64,000 nucleotides of DNA from Thermoplasmata archaeon (GTDB lineage Archaea > Thermoplasmatota > Thermoplasmata > RBG-16-68-12 > JAGMCJ01), in NCBI GenBank assembly GCA_023136265.1, contig JAGLRN010000014.1, forward strand, positions 1 to 64,000, in the 5' to 3' direction. The position numbers were made by a program, and so were the translations under genes. Positions 1 to 10,113 of this stretch are shown one piece after another. Below the pieces are notes generated by a model. It saw only the letters and a program-made list of their open reading frames with translations. It was not told the DNA's origin and did no database searches. How positions within the stretch are numbered: the stretch's first letter is position 1; every line of letters begins with the position of its first letter.

Positions 1-46
1 CCTCAGGTCGTAGGGCCCAAGCAAATGTTTTATCTAATGCCGACCC

Positions 47-1036
47 TTGAGCGGTATCATGCTCAGAGTAGGAGTCATCGGCGTGGGCTCGATGGGTCAG
101 AACCACGCCAGGGTCTTCTCGGAGATGGCCGACCTCGTCGGGGTCGTTGACAAGGACCGCGAGACCGGCAAGATCGTCGCCGAGAGGTTCAACACGGAGT
201 CGTTCGAGAATTACGAGGACCTGCTGAGAAAAGGTGTTGACGCCGTGAGCATCGCCACGCCAACGGCTCTTCACTACCAGGTCTCCAAGGATGCGATCGA
301 GTCGGGGGTCCATGTTCTTGTCGAGAAGCCGATGTGCTCGACCATCGAGGAGGCGGAGAAGCTCGTGGGACTGACCGAGTCGGCTGGACTCACCCTCGCC
401 GTCGGCCACATAGAGAGGCATAACCCCGTGGTCGACTTCGCGAAGAAGGGCATCAGGGACGGAAGGTATGGCGATGTGATTACCATATCCGCGCGCCGCG
501 TGAGCAGCCTCCCCACGAGGATCCGTGATGTCGGAGTCATTCTCGATCTGGGAATCCACGACATCGACGTGATGAGATACCTGCTCGGAAGCGAGGTCAC
601 GAGCGTCTTCGCCAGCGGTGGAAGGATAAAACACGAGAACTTCGAGGACCATGCGAACATCATGCTCTCCTTTGAGAACGGCACGAGCGGCCTCGTGGAA
701 GTGAACTGGCTAACGCCCATGAAGGTGAGGAGACTCTCCCTTACCGGCCTGAAGAACTTCGTGGAAATCGACTACATTACGCAGTCCATCTGGATCTCCT
801 CCTCAAGCCTTGGACGGCTGGACTCGTTCAATCTGTACCGCATCCCGCTGGAGTTCGACACGAGGAAGATAACGCTGGAAAAGCGTGAGCCGCTGAAGAA
901 CGAGCTCACGGACTTCATGGATGCGATCGAGAAGAAGAGGGACCCGCTGATCAGCGGCAGAGATGGGCTGGGGACCATGAAAGCGGTCATGGCGGCAATC
1001 GAGTCACAGAAGTCTGGAAAGAGAATAGACCTCTGA
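47..1036 (+). CDS. Gfo/Idh/MocA family oxidoreductase (start may be ATG at 59)
   Basis: N-terminal Rossmann motif VGVIGVGSMGQNHARVF; VEKPMCST motif typical of the family. Confidence 0.9.
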   Translation: MSGIMLRVGVIGVGSMGQNHARVFSEMADLVGVVDKDRETGKIVAERFNTESFENYEDLLRKGVDAVSIATPTALHYQVSKDAIESGVHVLVEKPMCSTIEEAEKLVGLTESAGLTLAVGHIERHNPVVDFAKKGIRDGRYGDVITISARRVSSLPTRIRDVGVILDLGIHDIDVMRYLLGSEVTSVFASGGRIKHENFEDHANIMLSFENGTSGLVEVNWLTPMKVRRLSLTGLKNFVEIDYITQSIWISSSSLGRLDSFNLYRIPLEFDTRKITLEKREPLKNELTDFMDAIEKKRDPLISGRDGLGTMKAVMAAIESQKSGKRIDL

Positions 1037-2332
1037 CTACTTGCCAATGGCCTTGTATATCATTCCAATGGCTTGGAGTTGCGACGTGCTGAAGATGTTG
1101 CGACCGTCAACGACTATTCTTCCCTTCATCTTCGATTTCAGCTCGTCGGGCGTAAGGCTCCGATATGCCTCGTGCCTCGTCACGAAGACTACAGCATCAG
1201 CGTCGCGAAGGGCTTCATCCAGGTCCTTCGTCAGGTCGATCCCCTCGAAGCTGTCGACATAGGGATCATGGACTGTCACCCTCGCCCCACTTTCCTTCAA
1301 CTTCTCTATCACGGGAAGAGCGGGGGTGTTCCTTGCATCATCTGAATCTTCGATGAAGGCAAAACCCATGACGGCAACGTGCGAGCCTTGAAGACTCTGC
1401 CCGGACTCGTGAAAGGCCTCCTTAGTGAGGTCGAACAGATGGTGCGGCATCATATCGTTGATATCCCTGGCAATGGAAATGATGCTTCCCTCGGGGTCCA
1501 TCCCCGCCCCGTACAGCAGAAGCCACGAGTCCTTCGGCAGGCAGTGCCCGCCCACCCCTGACCCAGGCTCGTGCATGTGCCTGTTGGGTGACGTATTGAC
1601 CAATTCCTGCGTTTCAAAGACGTTAATCCCAAGGTCCTCACAGATGAGCGCGAGCTCGTTTGCGAATGCTATCTCCACGTCCCGGTACGCGTTCTCGGTC
1701 GTCTTGACCACTTCGGCGGTCAGGGCATCCGTGACGTGGAGCTTTCCCTCGGATATGTGCGCATAGAGGTCTCTTGCCTTTTCAGCGCTCTCAGGGTTGA
1801 CTCCCCCAATGATCCTGTTGCATTTTACCAGGTTGTGTATCAGCTTGCCGACCTTGAGCCTCTCTGGGCAATGAACGAGAAAGAAATCCTCGCCGGCCTT
1901 GAGGCCAGACTTCTCTTCCAGAATGGCCTTGACAACTTTCGACATGGTTCCAGGAGCTATTGTGGACTCCACGGAAACGAGCGTTCCCTTGGAGAGGTTC
2001 TCGCCGATGTTCGAAAGAGCGGCTCTCAATGCCTTGAACCCAGGTATCTTCGTCCTCTCATCTATCGGGGTATCGACAGAGACAAGGATGGCGTCAGCTT
2101 CCTGGCACTTGGAGAAGTCGTCAGTAGCCCTGAAGCCGTGGTTGTTGTGTGCCTCCTCGAACAGCTCTTTCAGGCCCGGCTCCTTCCCAACTATGGGGCA
2201 GATGCCGTCATTAATCATCTTGATTTTCGCCTTGTTTATGTCGATCCCGACGACGTCGAATCCTTTCTTGGAAAAGGTGCAGGCGACGGGGATGCCTACG
2301 TAACCCAGTCCAACGACAGCAATCTTCTTCAT
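1037..2332 (-). CDS. Nucleotide-sugar (UDP-sugar) dehydrogenase, WecC/UDP-ManNAc dehydrogenase-like
   Basis: VVGLGYVGIPVACTFSKKGFDVVGIDIN, GVGGHCLPKD motif, C-terminal UDPG-dehydrogenase domain. Confidence 0.9.
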   Translation of the reverse strand: MKKIAVVGLGYVGIPVACTFSKKGFDVVGIDINKAKIKMINDGICPIVGKEPGLKELFEEAHNNHGFRATDDFSKCQEADAILVSVDTPIDERTKIPGFKALRAALSNIGENLSKGTLVSVESTIAPGTMSKVVKAILEEKSGLKAGEDFFLVHCPERLKVGKLIHNLVKCNRIIGGVNPESAEKARDLYAHISEGKLHVTDALTAEVVKTTENAYRDVEIAFANELALICEDLGINVFETQELVNTSPNRHMHEPGSGVGGHCLPKDSWLLLYGAGMDPEGSIISIARDINDMMPHHLFDLTKEAFHESGQSLQGSHVAVMGFAFIEDSDDARNTPALPVIEKLKESGARVTVHDPYVDSFEGIDLTKDLDEALRDADAVVFVTRHEAYRSLTPDELKSKMKGRIVVDGRNIFSTSQLQAIGMIYKAIGK

Positions 2333-2379
2333 GATGCTCCGTCAGAAGATTGAGCCCGGATATAAAGGTTTACGACCGT

Positions 2380-5112
2380 TTATCCGGACGACGCTTTGTC
2401 CAGCATTCTGGACCGTATTACCTTGTATCCCTCAATGATGAAGATAACGCTGCTACTGACAAGCAGGATTAGGACCCATTCGAAAATCCCGAGTGAGGCT
2501 GTATCGAAAACGGGCTGCAGCGGAGGGAGGTACACAACGATGAGTTGCAGGGATGCGGAGACAAGGACCGCAAGAATCAGTTTGGGATTTGCCAGAAAGC
2601 CTGCCAGATTCAGGGATTGTCTGGGTGACCTCACTGAGAACACAAAGAAGAGCTGGAACATCACCAATGTTGTGAAGGCGACCGTCCTGGCCTCCGTCAC
2701 TCCATAACCCAGATGTCGGTGAAGCTGGAATGTTCCGAGCGTCCCAACGAGCATGATGATCCCCACTAGGACTATCATAAAGAACATCTCACGGTTGATG
2801 GGATTCTCCTTTGGGTCCCTCGGTTCTCTCTCCATTATGTCCCCTGGGATGGGGTCCACTCCAAGAGCGAGGGCGGGAAGTCCATCCGTAACGAGGTTTA
2901 TCCACAGTATCTGAATGGGAATGAGAAAGGGGAGCAGCTCGGGGTCTGCGAAAATCAGTGTCGCCATGAACATCACAAGGACTTCACCGACATTGGCGGA
3001 CAGAAGATAGGCGACGAACTTCCTTATGTTGTCATATATCCCTCTTCCCTCCTCAGTTGCCTTGACTATGGACGCGAAGTTGTCATCGGTCAGGACCATA
3101 TCAGCGGCTTCCTTGGCAACATCGGTCCCAGTGATTCCCATGGCGATTCCGATGTCGGCCCTCTTCAGGGCAGGTGCGTCGTTCACGCCGTCCCCTGTCA
3201 TCGCAACGACGTGCCCTCTCTCCTTAAGAGCGGAGACTATCCTAATCTTGTGTTCAGGAGAGACCCTGGCATAAACCGCTATCGACTCGACCTGATCCTC
3301 GAGTTCCTCATCGGACATCTTCTCGAGTTCGACTCCCGTGACGACCAAGTAGTCGTCCTCCGCAATCTTCATCTGCTTGGCAATCGCCTCCGCGGTCAGC
3401 TTGTGATCCCCGGTAATCATCACGACTCTGATCCCGGCCCTCTTGCTACTAGCTATGGCTTCTATCGCATCCTTCCTCGGCAGGTCCATCATCGCGACCA
3501 TGCCCAAGAATATGAAGTCGGTCTCCACGGTCTTCTCGTCAATCTCCTTGAGGTCTGCAGGGAGCGGTCTGTAGGCGAGAGCCAAGACCCTGAACGCTTC
3601 CGAGGCCCACTGCTCATTGAGCTCAAGAATCTGGTTTCTCGTCTCCTCCGTCATCTGGATGATTTCCCCGTGGATGAGAGCTCTTGAGGACTTCTCAAGA
3701 ATCCTTTCGGGAGCTCCTTTCGCATGCGCGATTCTCTCTCCATGAACCGAATGAATGGTCGTCATGAGCTTTCTTTCCGATGTGAAGGGTATGTCCTTCT
3801 TCCTCGGATTCTCCTCTTGCACCTTCCCCACATCGAAATCGGCCCTCAGACCAAGAACTATGAGCGTCCCCTCTGTAGTGTCCCCGAAAACCTTGTAGTG
3901 GCCATCTTCTTCCTTCAAAGAGGAGTCGTTGCACAGTATCCCCGTGGTTATGAGTTCCTTCAACCCTGAGATCTTCCTAGGGTCAATCCCCTCACCGTCC
4001 TTGTAGAACTTACCAGCAGGTTCGAACCCATCACCAGACACCAGAAAGGTCGTGCCATCTGCATAGACGCGTCTGATGTTCATCTCGCCCTTCGTCAGCG
4101 TTCCCGTCTTATCAGAGCATATGACCGTGGTGCTTCCAAGGGCCTCAACCGCAGGTAACTTCCTGATGAGCGCATGGCGCTTTGCCATCCTCTGAAGTCC
4201 CAGCGCAAGGCTAATCGTGACGACGGCTGGCAGGCCCTCCGGGATGGCGGCGACCGCGAGAGTGACGGCCACCAAGAGCATGCCCGAATAATCAGCACTC
4301 CTGATTGAGCCCACCAAGAAGACCGCCAGGCATGCAAAGAGAACGCCGATGGCGATTTGCTTCCCCATCTTGTCGAGTTTTTCCTGGAGCGGGGCCCTTT
4401 TGTCGGGCTCGGTCTGGACCATTTCCGCAATGGCGCCGAGCTCCGTCTGCATCCCAGTGGCAACCACGATGGAAATGGCCCTTCCTTTCTCCACCGTGGT
4501 CCCCGTGTGCACCATGTTCTTCCTGTCACCGACCATGACATCCCCTGGAACGGGAGCCGAATGCTTAGAAATCGGAACAGACTCGCCCGTGAGAGAAGCC
4601 TCGTTCACTCTGAGGTTCGATTCCTCCTTGATTCTGCAATCGGCGGGAATCCTGTCTCCCGTCTTGAGAGACACCAAGTCACCCGGGACGAGCTCGCGGG
4701 CTGGAATGAGTGTCAATTCACCGTTGCGCAGAACAGTGGCTTGCGGAGCCGCCATCGCCTTCAGTGCGAGAATCGCCTTTTCGGCCTTGTACTCCTGAAC
4801 GAATCCGAAGACGGCGTTCAGAATGACGATGATCATTATGACGATGGCATCATACATCTCCTCCATCCCCTCATCCTTCACCATTCCTATGACTGCTGAT
4901 ATGATGGCAGCGATTATGAGGATGATGACCATGAGGCTCAGGAACTGCCTCAGGAATATCTTGAGGGGCGACGTTCGTGCAGTCTCAACCAGCTCATTGA
5001 GCCCGTACCGATCAAGCCGCCGCGCTGCTTCCTCGCCCGAGAGCCCCTCGGGAGCCGTCCCTAACTTCTTGGCGGTTTCGGAAAACGACAGATTCCACCA
5101 TGTCTCAGGCAT
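2380..5112 (-). CDS. P-type cation (Ca2+-like) transporting ATPase
   Basis: DKTGTLT phosphorylation motif, TGES, MTGDGVNDAPALKRADIGIAMG, many TM segments. Confidence 0.95.
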   Translation of the reverse strand: MPETWWNLSFSETAKKLGTAPEGLSGEEAARRLDRYGLNELVETARTSPLKIFLRQFLSLMVIILIIAAIISAVIGMVKDEGMEEMYDAIVIMIIVILNAVFGFVQEYKAEKAILALKAMAAPQATVLRNGELTLIPARELVPGDLVSLKTGDRIPADCRIKEESNLRVNEASLTGESVPISKHSAPVPGDVMVGDRKNMVHTGTTVEKGRAISIVVATGMQTELGAIAEMVQTEPDKRAPLQEKLDKMGKQIAIGVLFACLAVFLVGSIRSADYSGMLLVAVTLAVAAIPEGLPAVVTISLALGLQRMAKRHALIRKLPAVEALGSTTVICSDKTGTLTKGEMNIRRVYADGTTFLVSGDGFEPAGKFYKDGEGIDPRKISGLKELITTGILCNDSSLKEEDGHYKVFGDTTEGTLIVLGLRADFDVGKVQEENPRKKDIPFTSERKLMTTIHSVHGERIAHAKGAPERILEKSSRALIHGEIIQMTEETRNQILELNEQWASEAFRVLALAYRPLPADLKEIDEKTVETDFIFLGMVAMMDLPRKDAIEAIASSKRAGIRVVMITGDHKLTAEAIAKQMKIAEDDYLVVTGVELEKMSDEELEDQVESIAVYARVSPEHKIRIVSALKERGHVVAMTGDGVNDAPALKRADIGIAMGITGTDVAKEAADMVLTDDNFASIVKATEEGRGIYDNIRKFVAYLLSANVGEVLVMFMATLIFADPELLPFLIPIQILWINLVTDGLPALALGVDPIPGDIMEREPRDPKENPINREMFFMIVLVGIIMLVGTLGTFQLHRHLGYGVTEARTVAFTTLVMFQLFFVFSVRSPRQSLNLAGFLANPKLILAVLVSASLQLIVVYLPPLQPVFDTASLGIFEWVLILLVSSSVIFIIEGYKVIRSRMLDKASSG

Positions 5113-5126
5113 TTGTTTCCAAATGC
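5109..5126. promoter_or_regulatory. Perfect inverted repeat GCATTTG-n4-CAAATGC over the Ca-ATPase start codon
   Basis: Read directly; minus-strand TATA-like TTTATATATGG lies about 25 nt upstream. Confidence 0.5.
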
Positions 5127-5161
5127 AGTTGCCATATATAAACCGAGTTAGGAGTATTCAG

Positions 5162-5235
5162 TGCGGCTGCCGGGATTTGAACCCGGGCAATGAGGTTGGG
5201 AACCTCAGATCCTAACCAGGCTAGATCACAACCGC
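5162..5235 (-). tRNA. tRNA-Gly(CCC)
   Basis: Reverse complement GCGGTTG...TGAGG-TTCCCAA-CCTCA...CCGGG-TTCAAAT-CCCGG-CAGCCGC-A folds as a cloverleaf; anticodon CCC. Confidence 0.93.
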
Positions 5236-5263
5236 GCACGGGAGATGGGAGAATCCTCCACGC

Positions 5264-5518
5264 CTACTTGACCGTCTCTAGCTGGCTCATGATGTTCCAT
5301 ATGAGCGTCCTGCCGTGGAGAGGTATGTTCGGATCGTTCGCAAGCTCGTCAAGTATGAAGATGGCTCCCGCGACTCTCACATCCAGTGCCTCATCCTTTC
5401 GAAGAAGTCTGTCCTTGGCTTCGTTTGCCCCCCTTCTAATGTTCCGGGGAACGGAAGTGTCTTCTGCGAGCTGGTCGAGAACGCCCATAATCTGCCTCAA
5501 TCTCCCTTCCGTATCCAC
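5264..5518 (-). CDS. UPF0147 family protein
   Basis: Short archaeal protein, IMGVLDQLAEDTSVPRNIRRGANEAKDRL. Confidence 0.85.
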   Translation of the reverse strand: MDTEGRLRQIMGVLDQLAEDTSVPRNIRRGANEAKDRLLRKDEALDVRVAGAIFILDELANDPNIPLHGRTLIWNIMSQLETVK

Positions 5519-5563
5519 GGGACCGCCTCACCAGGGGCAATGGCTTTCTGTGTTTAAATGTTT

Positions 5564-5887
5564 TCAATCGGCGGCTGGCCTGACCTGGCCGCCTTCCTTG
5601 TATATCGTGACGACCATGAGCGTCTTGGTCTCCTTGACTCCCCTAATGGGCGCCAGGGACTCAACGACGAAGTCCTTCAAACCCTTGTAGCTCTTGAACC
5701 TCGCCTTCGCGACTATGTCTGTGTCCCCGGTCACCAGGAAGACGTCCTCTATGATGTCGAACTTCGAAATCTTTGTGGCGACCTTGTCAGCCTCCTTTGT
5801 GTCGACTTTTATCGTTATGACAGCAGAGACCTGGTCCTCGCCGTAGTACCTCGATATGTACTTGTCTATGTCGGGTTCCTTTTCCAT
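5564..5887 (-). CDS. Stand-alone Lrp/AsnC ligand-binding (RAM) domain protein
   Basis: AVITIKVDTKEADKVATKISKFDIIEDVFLVTGDTDIVAKARF pattern, no HTH. Confidence 0.75.
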   Translation of the reverse strand: MEKEPDIDKYISRYYGEDQVSAVITIKVDTKEADKVATKISKFDIIEDVFLVTGDTDIVAKARFKSYKGLKDFVVESLAPIRGVKETKTLMVVTIYKEGGQVRPAAD

Positions 5888-6025
5888 CTCGCCACCCCAC
5901 TGAGAATCTCAACGGACTTTATTTAATGCTTTCTGAGGGTCGCTCGGAGTCCCAGAAACATTTTAATAGACCGATTGAATGATAAACCGGCTAGCTGGCT
6001 GACTTCAACCATCTGGTCTGTATGT

Positions 6026-6322
6026 ATGGGATGGCTTCGTTTGAGCAAGGATGAGAAGCGCAAGATGATTATCGAGAGCATCGTCGAAGGCCGGAAAATG
6101 GAGGCCTACGCAGAGCACAGGACGAAGGACATGCACGTCTGCTCCTTCTGCGACAAGATATTCTACAGGAGAACCCCCATGAAGAAGGTCGGGGAGAAGT
6201 GGATGTGCATAGACTGCTTGCGACAGCTCAAGGAGATGCTGGACACTCTGGAACAGTGGGAACAGGAGATCAGTCTACAGAAGGAGATGAAGAAGCAACT
6301 GGACGACGGGATGGGTCCCTAG
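6026..6322 (+). CDS. Small zinc-binding (CxxC...CxxC) protein of unknown function
   Basis: CSFCDKIFYRRTPMKKVGEKWMCIDCL; track ORF starts at 5975, ATG at 6026 preferred. Confidence 0.6.
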   Translation: MGWLRLSKDEKRKMIIESIVEGRKMEAYAEHRTKDMHVCSFCDKIFYRRTPMKKVGEKWMCIDCLRQLKEMLDTLEQWEQEISLQKEMKKQLDDGMGP

Positions 6323-7119
6323 GATTCTATGTGGGTGCCGCACGACCTGCAGAAGACGTCGCCTTCGTTGGACCTCTTCCCGCAACTGCCACAGGCAAAG
6401 ACGGCCTTGGCTCCGCACTTTCTGCAGAAGGCGTCCCCAAGAGGAACATCTGCGCCGCACGATGAACAGGTCTGCGTCTCTCGCCCAGGTCCAGTGGTCT
6501 TGGGTTCCACTGTAGAGAGAGCTTCCTCCGCCGCTTTCTTGGACTGGACCGCATAGGACAGCGCTTGAATGTAGTCATCTGCACTCTCACAGTCATCGCA
6601 TAGCCCTAAGAGTCGCTCGGCCTCCGAGACGTCCAGCCTCGACTCCCTCGCCTTCTCTATGGCCTCCAAGGCCAGCGATCTGGAGAATCTGGATTCCATG
6701 TAGTTCTCCGGGAACTTGTCCTTGAGCACCTCCTTGGTCGTTGGCTCGGTCCCAACGAACCCGCCCCCGACGGTGGGCTCTACCGCAGCGTCGGGCCTCA
6801 CCTTGACCGTCTTCATCAGGTCCTTGGCTTGATCGGTCAGGGAAAGGGAGCCTCGGTAGTCCCCCCGCTTCAAAGCCTGGTCGGCTAGATCGAGTGTCTT
6901 GTTCGCGCTGCTCAGATTGGTCCCGTCCCTGGCGAGGGTGTTGCTAATCGCCCTGGCGTTCAGGATGGCGTTGAATGCCTGATCCTCGAGCGGTTCCTTC
7001 TTGGAACGTGACATCCGCCTCTTGCGAAGAACCCTCATCTCGACTACGACCACGATGATGAAAATGACCATTATGAGTATGAGAGCGACCAATCGTTCGT
7101 CAAGGGCCATTTGGTTCAA
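6319..7119 (-). CDS. Membrane-anchored protein with C-terminal double zinc ribbon
   Basis: N-terminal TM (LVALILIMVIFIIVVVVE); CSSCGADVPLGDAFCRKCGAK...CGSCGKRSNEGDVFCRSCG. Confidence 0.75.
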   Translation of the reverse strand: MNQMALDERLVALILIMVIFIIVVVVEMRVLRKRRMSRSKKEPLEDQAFNAILNARAISNTLARDGTNLSSANKTLDLADQALKRGDYRGSLSLTDQAKDLMKTVKVRPDAAVEPTVGGGFVGTEPTTKEVLKDKFPENYMESRFSRSLALEAIEKARESRLDVSEAERLLGLCDDCESADDYIQALSYAVQSKKAAEEALSTVEPKTTGPGRETQTCSSCGADVPLGDAFCRKCGAKAVFACGSCGKRSNEGDVFCRSCGTHIES

Positions 7120-7191
7120 GTATTTTTATGCCCTGCCTCCTTAAAACTCTTTCTCTGTGGGAATCGCAGAGCGTCTCATGCCACAGCAGAT

Positions 7192-8259
7192 CTAGCTCGT
7201 GACCTCTGACAGCTTTTCCCGCTCGAGGGCCATCTTCAGCTCCCTCGCAATCCTCCTACCCGTGGACATATCCGCCTCGATGTAGTCGGAATATGGTGAC
7301 CCGCTTACGAACAGATTGGTGCCAGCGACTATCCTCGATGATACCTCGAAGACCTTGAACTCCAGCTCATCCGTCACGATCGTCTCCAGGCAGAAGGGGC
7401 CCACCATCCCACCGAAGAGCTCAATCGACCGCTCAACGACGGCCTCGCCCATGTCGAATGCTTTCGGAAGCAGTGACTCTCGCAGTACTACGGGCACGTT
7501 CCCGGTAACGATGAACGTGGGGAATATCCCGAGCTTCTTCAGCGCCTCCTGTGCCCCCAGTTTGTACATCTCGTCGATGTTGGACTCGTCCCGCCTGTCC
7601 ATTCCCAGGATCTCGAGCGAGCCCTTGCTGAGCCTGTAACCCTCCTCCTTGATGGGTGAGAAGAAGAAGTGGAGGTAGTACCTCGTACCGAGTATGTACT
7701 CCTGTATCGTGAAAGGTTGCTTATGGTCTATCCCCACCTTGAAATCGTGGAAGTCCTTCGCGATGAAGAAACCGCGGCCTCCCTTTGCGCCGTGGTACTT
7801 CACCAACACCGGCCTGTCGATGTCCTCGGGTTTCTCGATGAGCCCTGGCATCTTTATCCCAGCAGACTCGAGCCACTGCCTCTCTTTCTCCCGATTGGAC
7901 TCCCATTCAAGTACCCTCCTGTTCCCGAACGTGGGAGTCTGGATGTCCTCGAAGACGTCTGAACCCACATATTCGACGAACGACCCGTGCGGGACGATGA
8001 CGGCGTGTCTCGAGATGAGGTCGTCCGCATGATCAGGGATCTCGGAGTAATCATTAACGACGAGGATCTCATCCGGCTCCGCAAGAGGGAACGCCTTGAA
8101 AAGTTTGGGAACGCTGCCTATCGCGATTCCAAGGGTTTTGAAGCCTTCCTTCCTCGCGCCGTGAAAAATCTGGAGGCTTGTATGAGAACAGACCGTGCAA
8201 ATCGTGAGGTCCTTCTCGTATTCCTCAAGGATCCTGTTGATGGTTTGCTTAGGAACCAT
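7192..8259 (-). CDS. purP: 5-formaminoimidazole-4-carboxamide-1-beta-D-ribofuranosyl 5'-monophosphate synthetase (PurP)
   Basis: ATP-grasp PurP-type sequence, HTSLQIFHGARKEGFKTLGI, KYHGAKGGRGFF. Confidence 0.88.
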   Translation of the reverse strand: MVPKQTINRILEEYEKDLTICTVCSHTSLQIFHGARKEGFKTLGIAIGSVPKLFKAFPLAEPDEILVVNDYSEIPDHADDLISRHAVIVPHGSFVEYVGSDVFEDIQTPTFGNRRVLEWESNREKERQWLESAGIKMPGLIEKPEDIDRPVLVKYHGAKGGRGFFIAKDFHDFKVGIDHKQPFTIQEYILGTRYYLHFFFSPIKEEGYRLSKGSLEILGMDRRDESNIDEMYKLGAQEALKKLGIFPTFIVTGNVPVVLRESLLPKAFDMGEAVVERSIELFGGMVGPFCLETIVTDELEFKVFEVSSRIVAGTNLFVSGSPYSDYIEADMSTGRRIARELKMALEREKLSEVTS

Positions 8260-8348
8260 ATTGATTAACAGCCTTGTGTTCTTAAACCTTTTGCGAGTGT
8301 CCAGACTGCGGAGCCTTCCCGGGTCCTATGATGAGGGGGCGGAAGGTG

Positions 8349-8834
8349 TCATCGGGTCTTCTTGAGAGTGATCCCTTTCTGATCCTGGAAGTGGCCAGAT
8401 CTCTCATCGTACTTCCTCTTGGCGGGCCGCTCGAGCTTCTCAAAAACGACCTGAGCGAAGGTCTCCCCGATCGGCACGTCTATGACCTCTCTCGTTGAGT
8501 TGAAGGCGGACAGTGTGAGGTTTCCCTCAAAGCCCGCATCGATCTTCCCAAACGAGGCCATCACGCCCTTTCTCGCCCAAGACGTGCGTATCCAGAGCTG
8601 TCCCGCGATGTCTTCGCCCATCTCGACCCGCTCCTTCGTCCCTATCGCGAACCACGTCTGTGGAGGGACCTCTGCCCTTCCCTCATTCACAGTCCTGTCC
8701 ACGCCGGAGATGAATACCTCGTCGATCGTGAGGTCGTATCCATTGGGTGTCAGGTTCTTCTCCTTGAAGTCGGTTATCCTGAGCTTCCCCTCCCGCATGA
8801 ATTCCGATATTTCCTCATCGGACAGGATTGTCAT
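8349..8834 (-). CDS. dcd: dCTP deaminase / dUTPase-like
   Basis: LTPNGYDLTIDEVF, IWIRTSWARKGV, IDAGFEGNLTL motifs. Confidence 0.88.
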   Translation of the reverse strand: MTILSDEEISEFMREGKLRITDFKEKNLTPNGYDLTIDEVFISGVDRTVNEGRAEVPPQTWFAIGTKERVEMGEDIAGQLWIRTSWARKGVMASFGKIDAGFEGNLTLSAFNSTREVIDVPIGETFAQVVFEKLERPAKRKYDERSGHFQDQKGITLKKTR

Positions 8835-8947
8835 ACGGGGCGTATTCTGACTACCAGACTAAAAACCTTCCCCTTGCACGATGATTGGGACGGTGTCTGG
8901 GAAAATGATAATACACAAGATGACCTTACCCGGCTGAGGGTGACTAC

Positions 8948-10096
8948 ATGGACTTCGTGCTCACGGAAGAACAGAAGATGCTTCAGAAGATGACCAGGGA
9001 CTTCGCTCGAGAGGAGGTCGAGCCTCACGTGAAGGAGTGGGAGGAGCAGGGGGGTATTCCCCGTGAGGTTTTCGACAAGATGGCAAGGCTCGGAATGCTC
9101 GGCGCAACCGCTCCGCCGGAGTACGGCGGTAGCGGGATGGACCACGTAAGCTATCACATGATGACGGAGGAGATAGCCCGAGCGTGCTCGTCGCTGAGAA
9201 CCGCCATATCCGTCCATATATCCCTCTGCCAGACCAATATAATGAAGTTCGGGAACGAGGAGCAGAAGAAGAAGTATCTCGTCCCGCTCGCGAAGGGTGA
9301 GAAGCTCGGGGCATGGGCTCTCACCGAGCCAAATGCCGGGACGGATGCTGCAAACCAGCAGACGAGGGCGAAGCCAGAAGGGGACGGCTACATCCTCAAT
9401 GGCACGAAGATGTTCATCAGCAACGGGAGTGTCGCCGATGTTGTCATCATATTCGCCCGCCTCCCGGGAACAGAGAGACGTGAGGGGATCTGCTCATTCA
9501 TACTCGAGAAGGGTATGGACGGTTTCTATCCTGGAACGGTCGAGTCCAACACGAAGCTCGGACTGAGAGCTTCCCCGACTGCCGAGCTCGTAATGGAAGA
9601 CTGCGTTGTGCCGAAAGAGAATCTCTGCGGCAGCGAGGGCCAGGGTTGGGAGATAGCCATGGACATACTCAACCACGGACGCCTGAGCGTCGCCGCTGGT
9701 GCGGTCGGAGTCGCCCGCGCAAGTCTCGAGGAGAGCATCAAGTTCGCCAAGGATAGGGAGGCCTTCGGCAGACCCATCGCCAAGTTCCAGATGATAAGCA
9801 AGATGATCGCGGAAATGGCCATGAACATCGATGCCGGTCGCCTTCTGGTATTGAGGGCCGCGAGCCTCATGGACAGGGGCGAGGACCCCACGTTGGCGGT
9901 GTCGATGGCGAAGCTCTTCACGGCAGAGATGGCGATGAAGGCAGCTGACGATGCGGTCCAGATCCACGGTGGCTACGGATACTCCGGTGAATATTCCGTC
10001 GAGAGATACTTCAGGGATGCGAAAGTCTGTGGGATTTATGAGGGCACGAACCAGGTCCAGACGCTCATAATCGCCAGAGAGGTCTTGAAAGACTAG
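8948..10096 (+). CDS. Acyl-CoA dehydrogenase
   Basis: ALTEPNAGTDAANQQTRA, QIHGGYGYSGEYSVERYFRDAKV, IYEGTNQVQ. Confidence 0.95.
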   Translation: MDFVLTEEQKMLQKMTRDFAREEVEPHVKEWEEQGGIPREVFDKMARLGMLGATAPPEYGGSGMDHVSYHMMTEEIARACSSLRTAISVHISLCQTNIMKFGNEEQKKKYLVPLAKGEKLGAWALTEPNAGTDAANQQTRAKPEGDGYILNGTKMFISNGSVADVVIIFARLPGTERREGICSFILEKGMDGFYPGTVESNTKLGLRASPTAELVMEDCVVPKENLCGSEGQGWEIAMDILNHGRLSVAAGAVGVARASLEESIKFAKDREAFGRPIAKFQMISKMIAEMAMNIDAGRLLVLRAASLMDRGEDPTLAVSMAKLFTAEMAMKAADDAVQIHGGYGYSGEYSVERYFRDAKVCGIYEGTNQVQTLIIAREVLKD

Positions 10097-10113
10097 ACCT
10101 GCAAGACCCGGTC

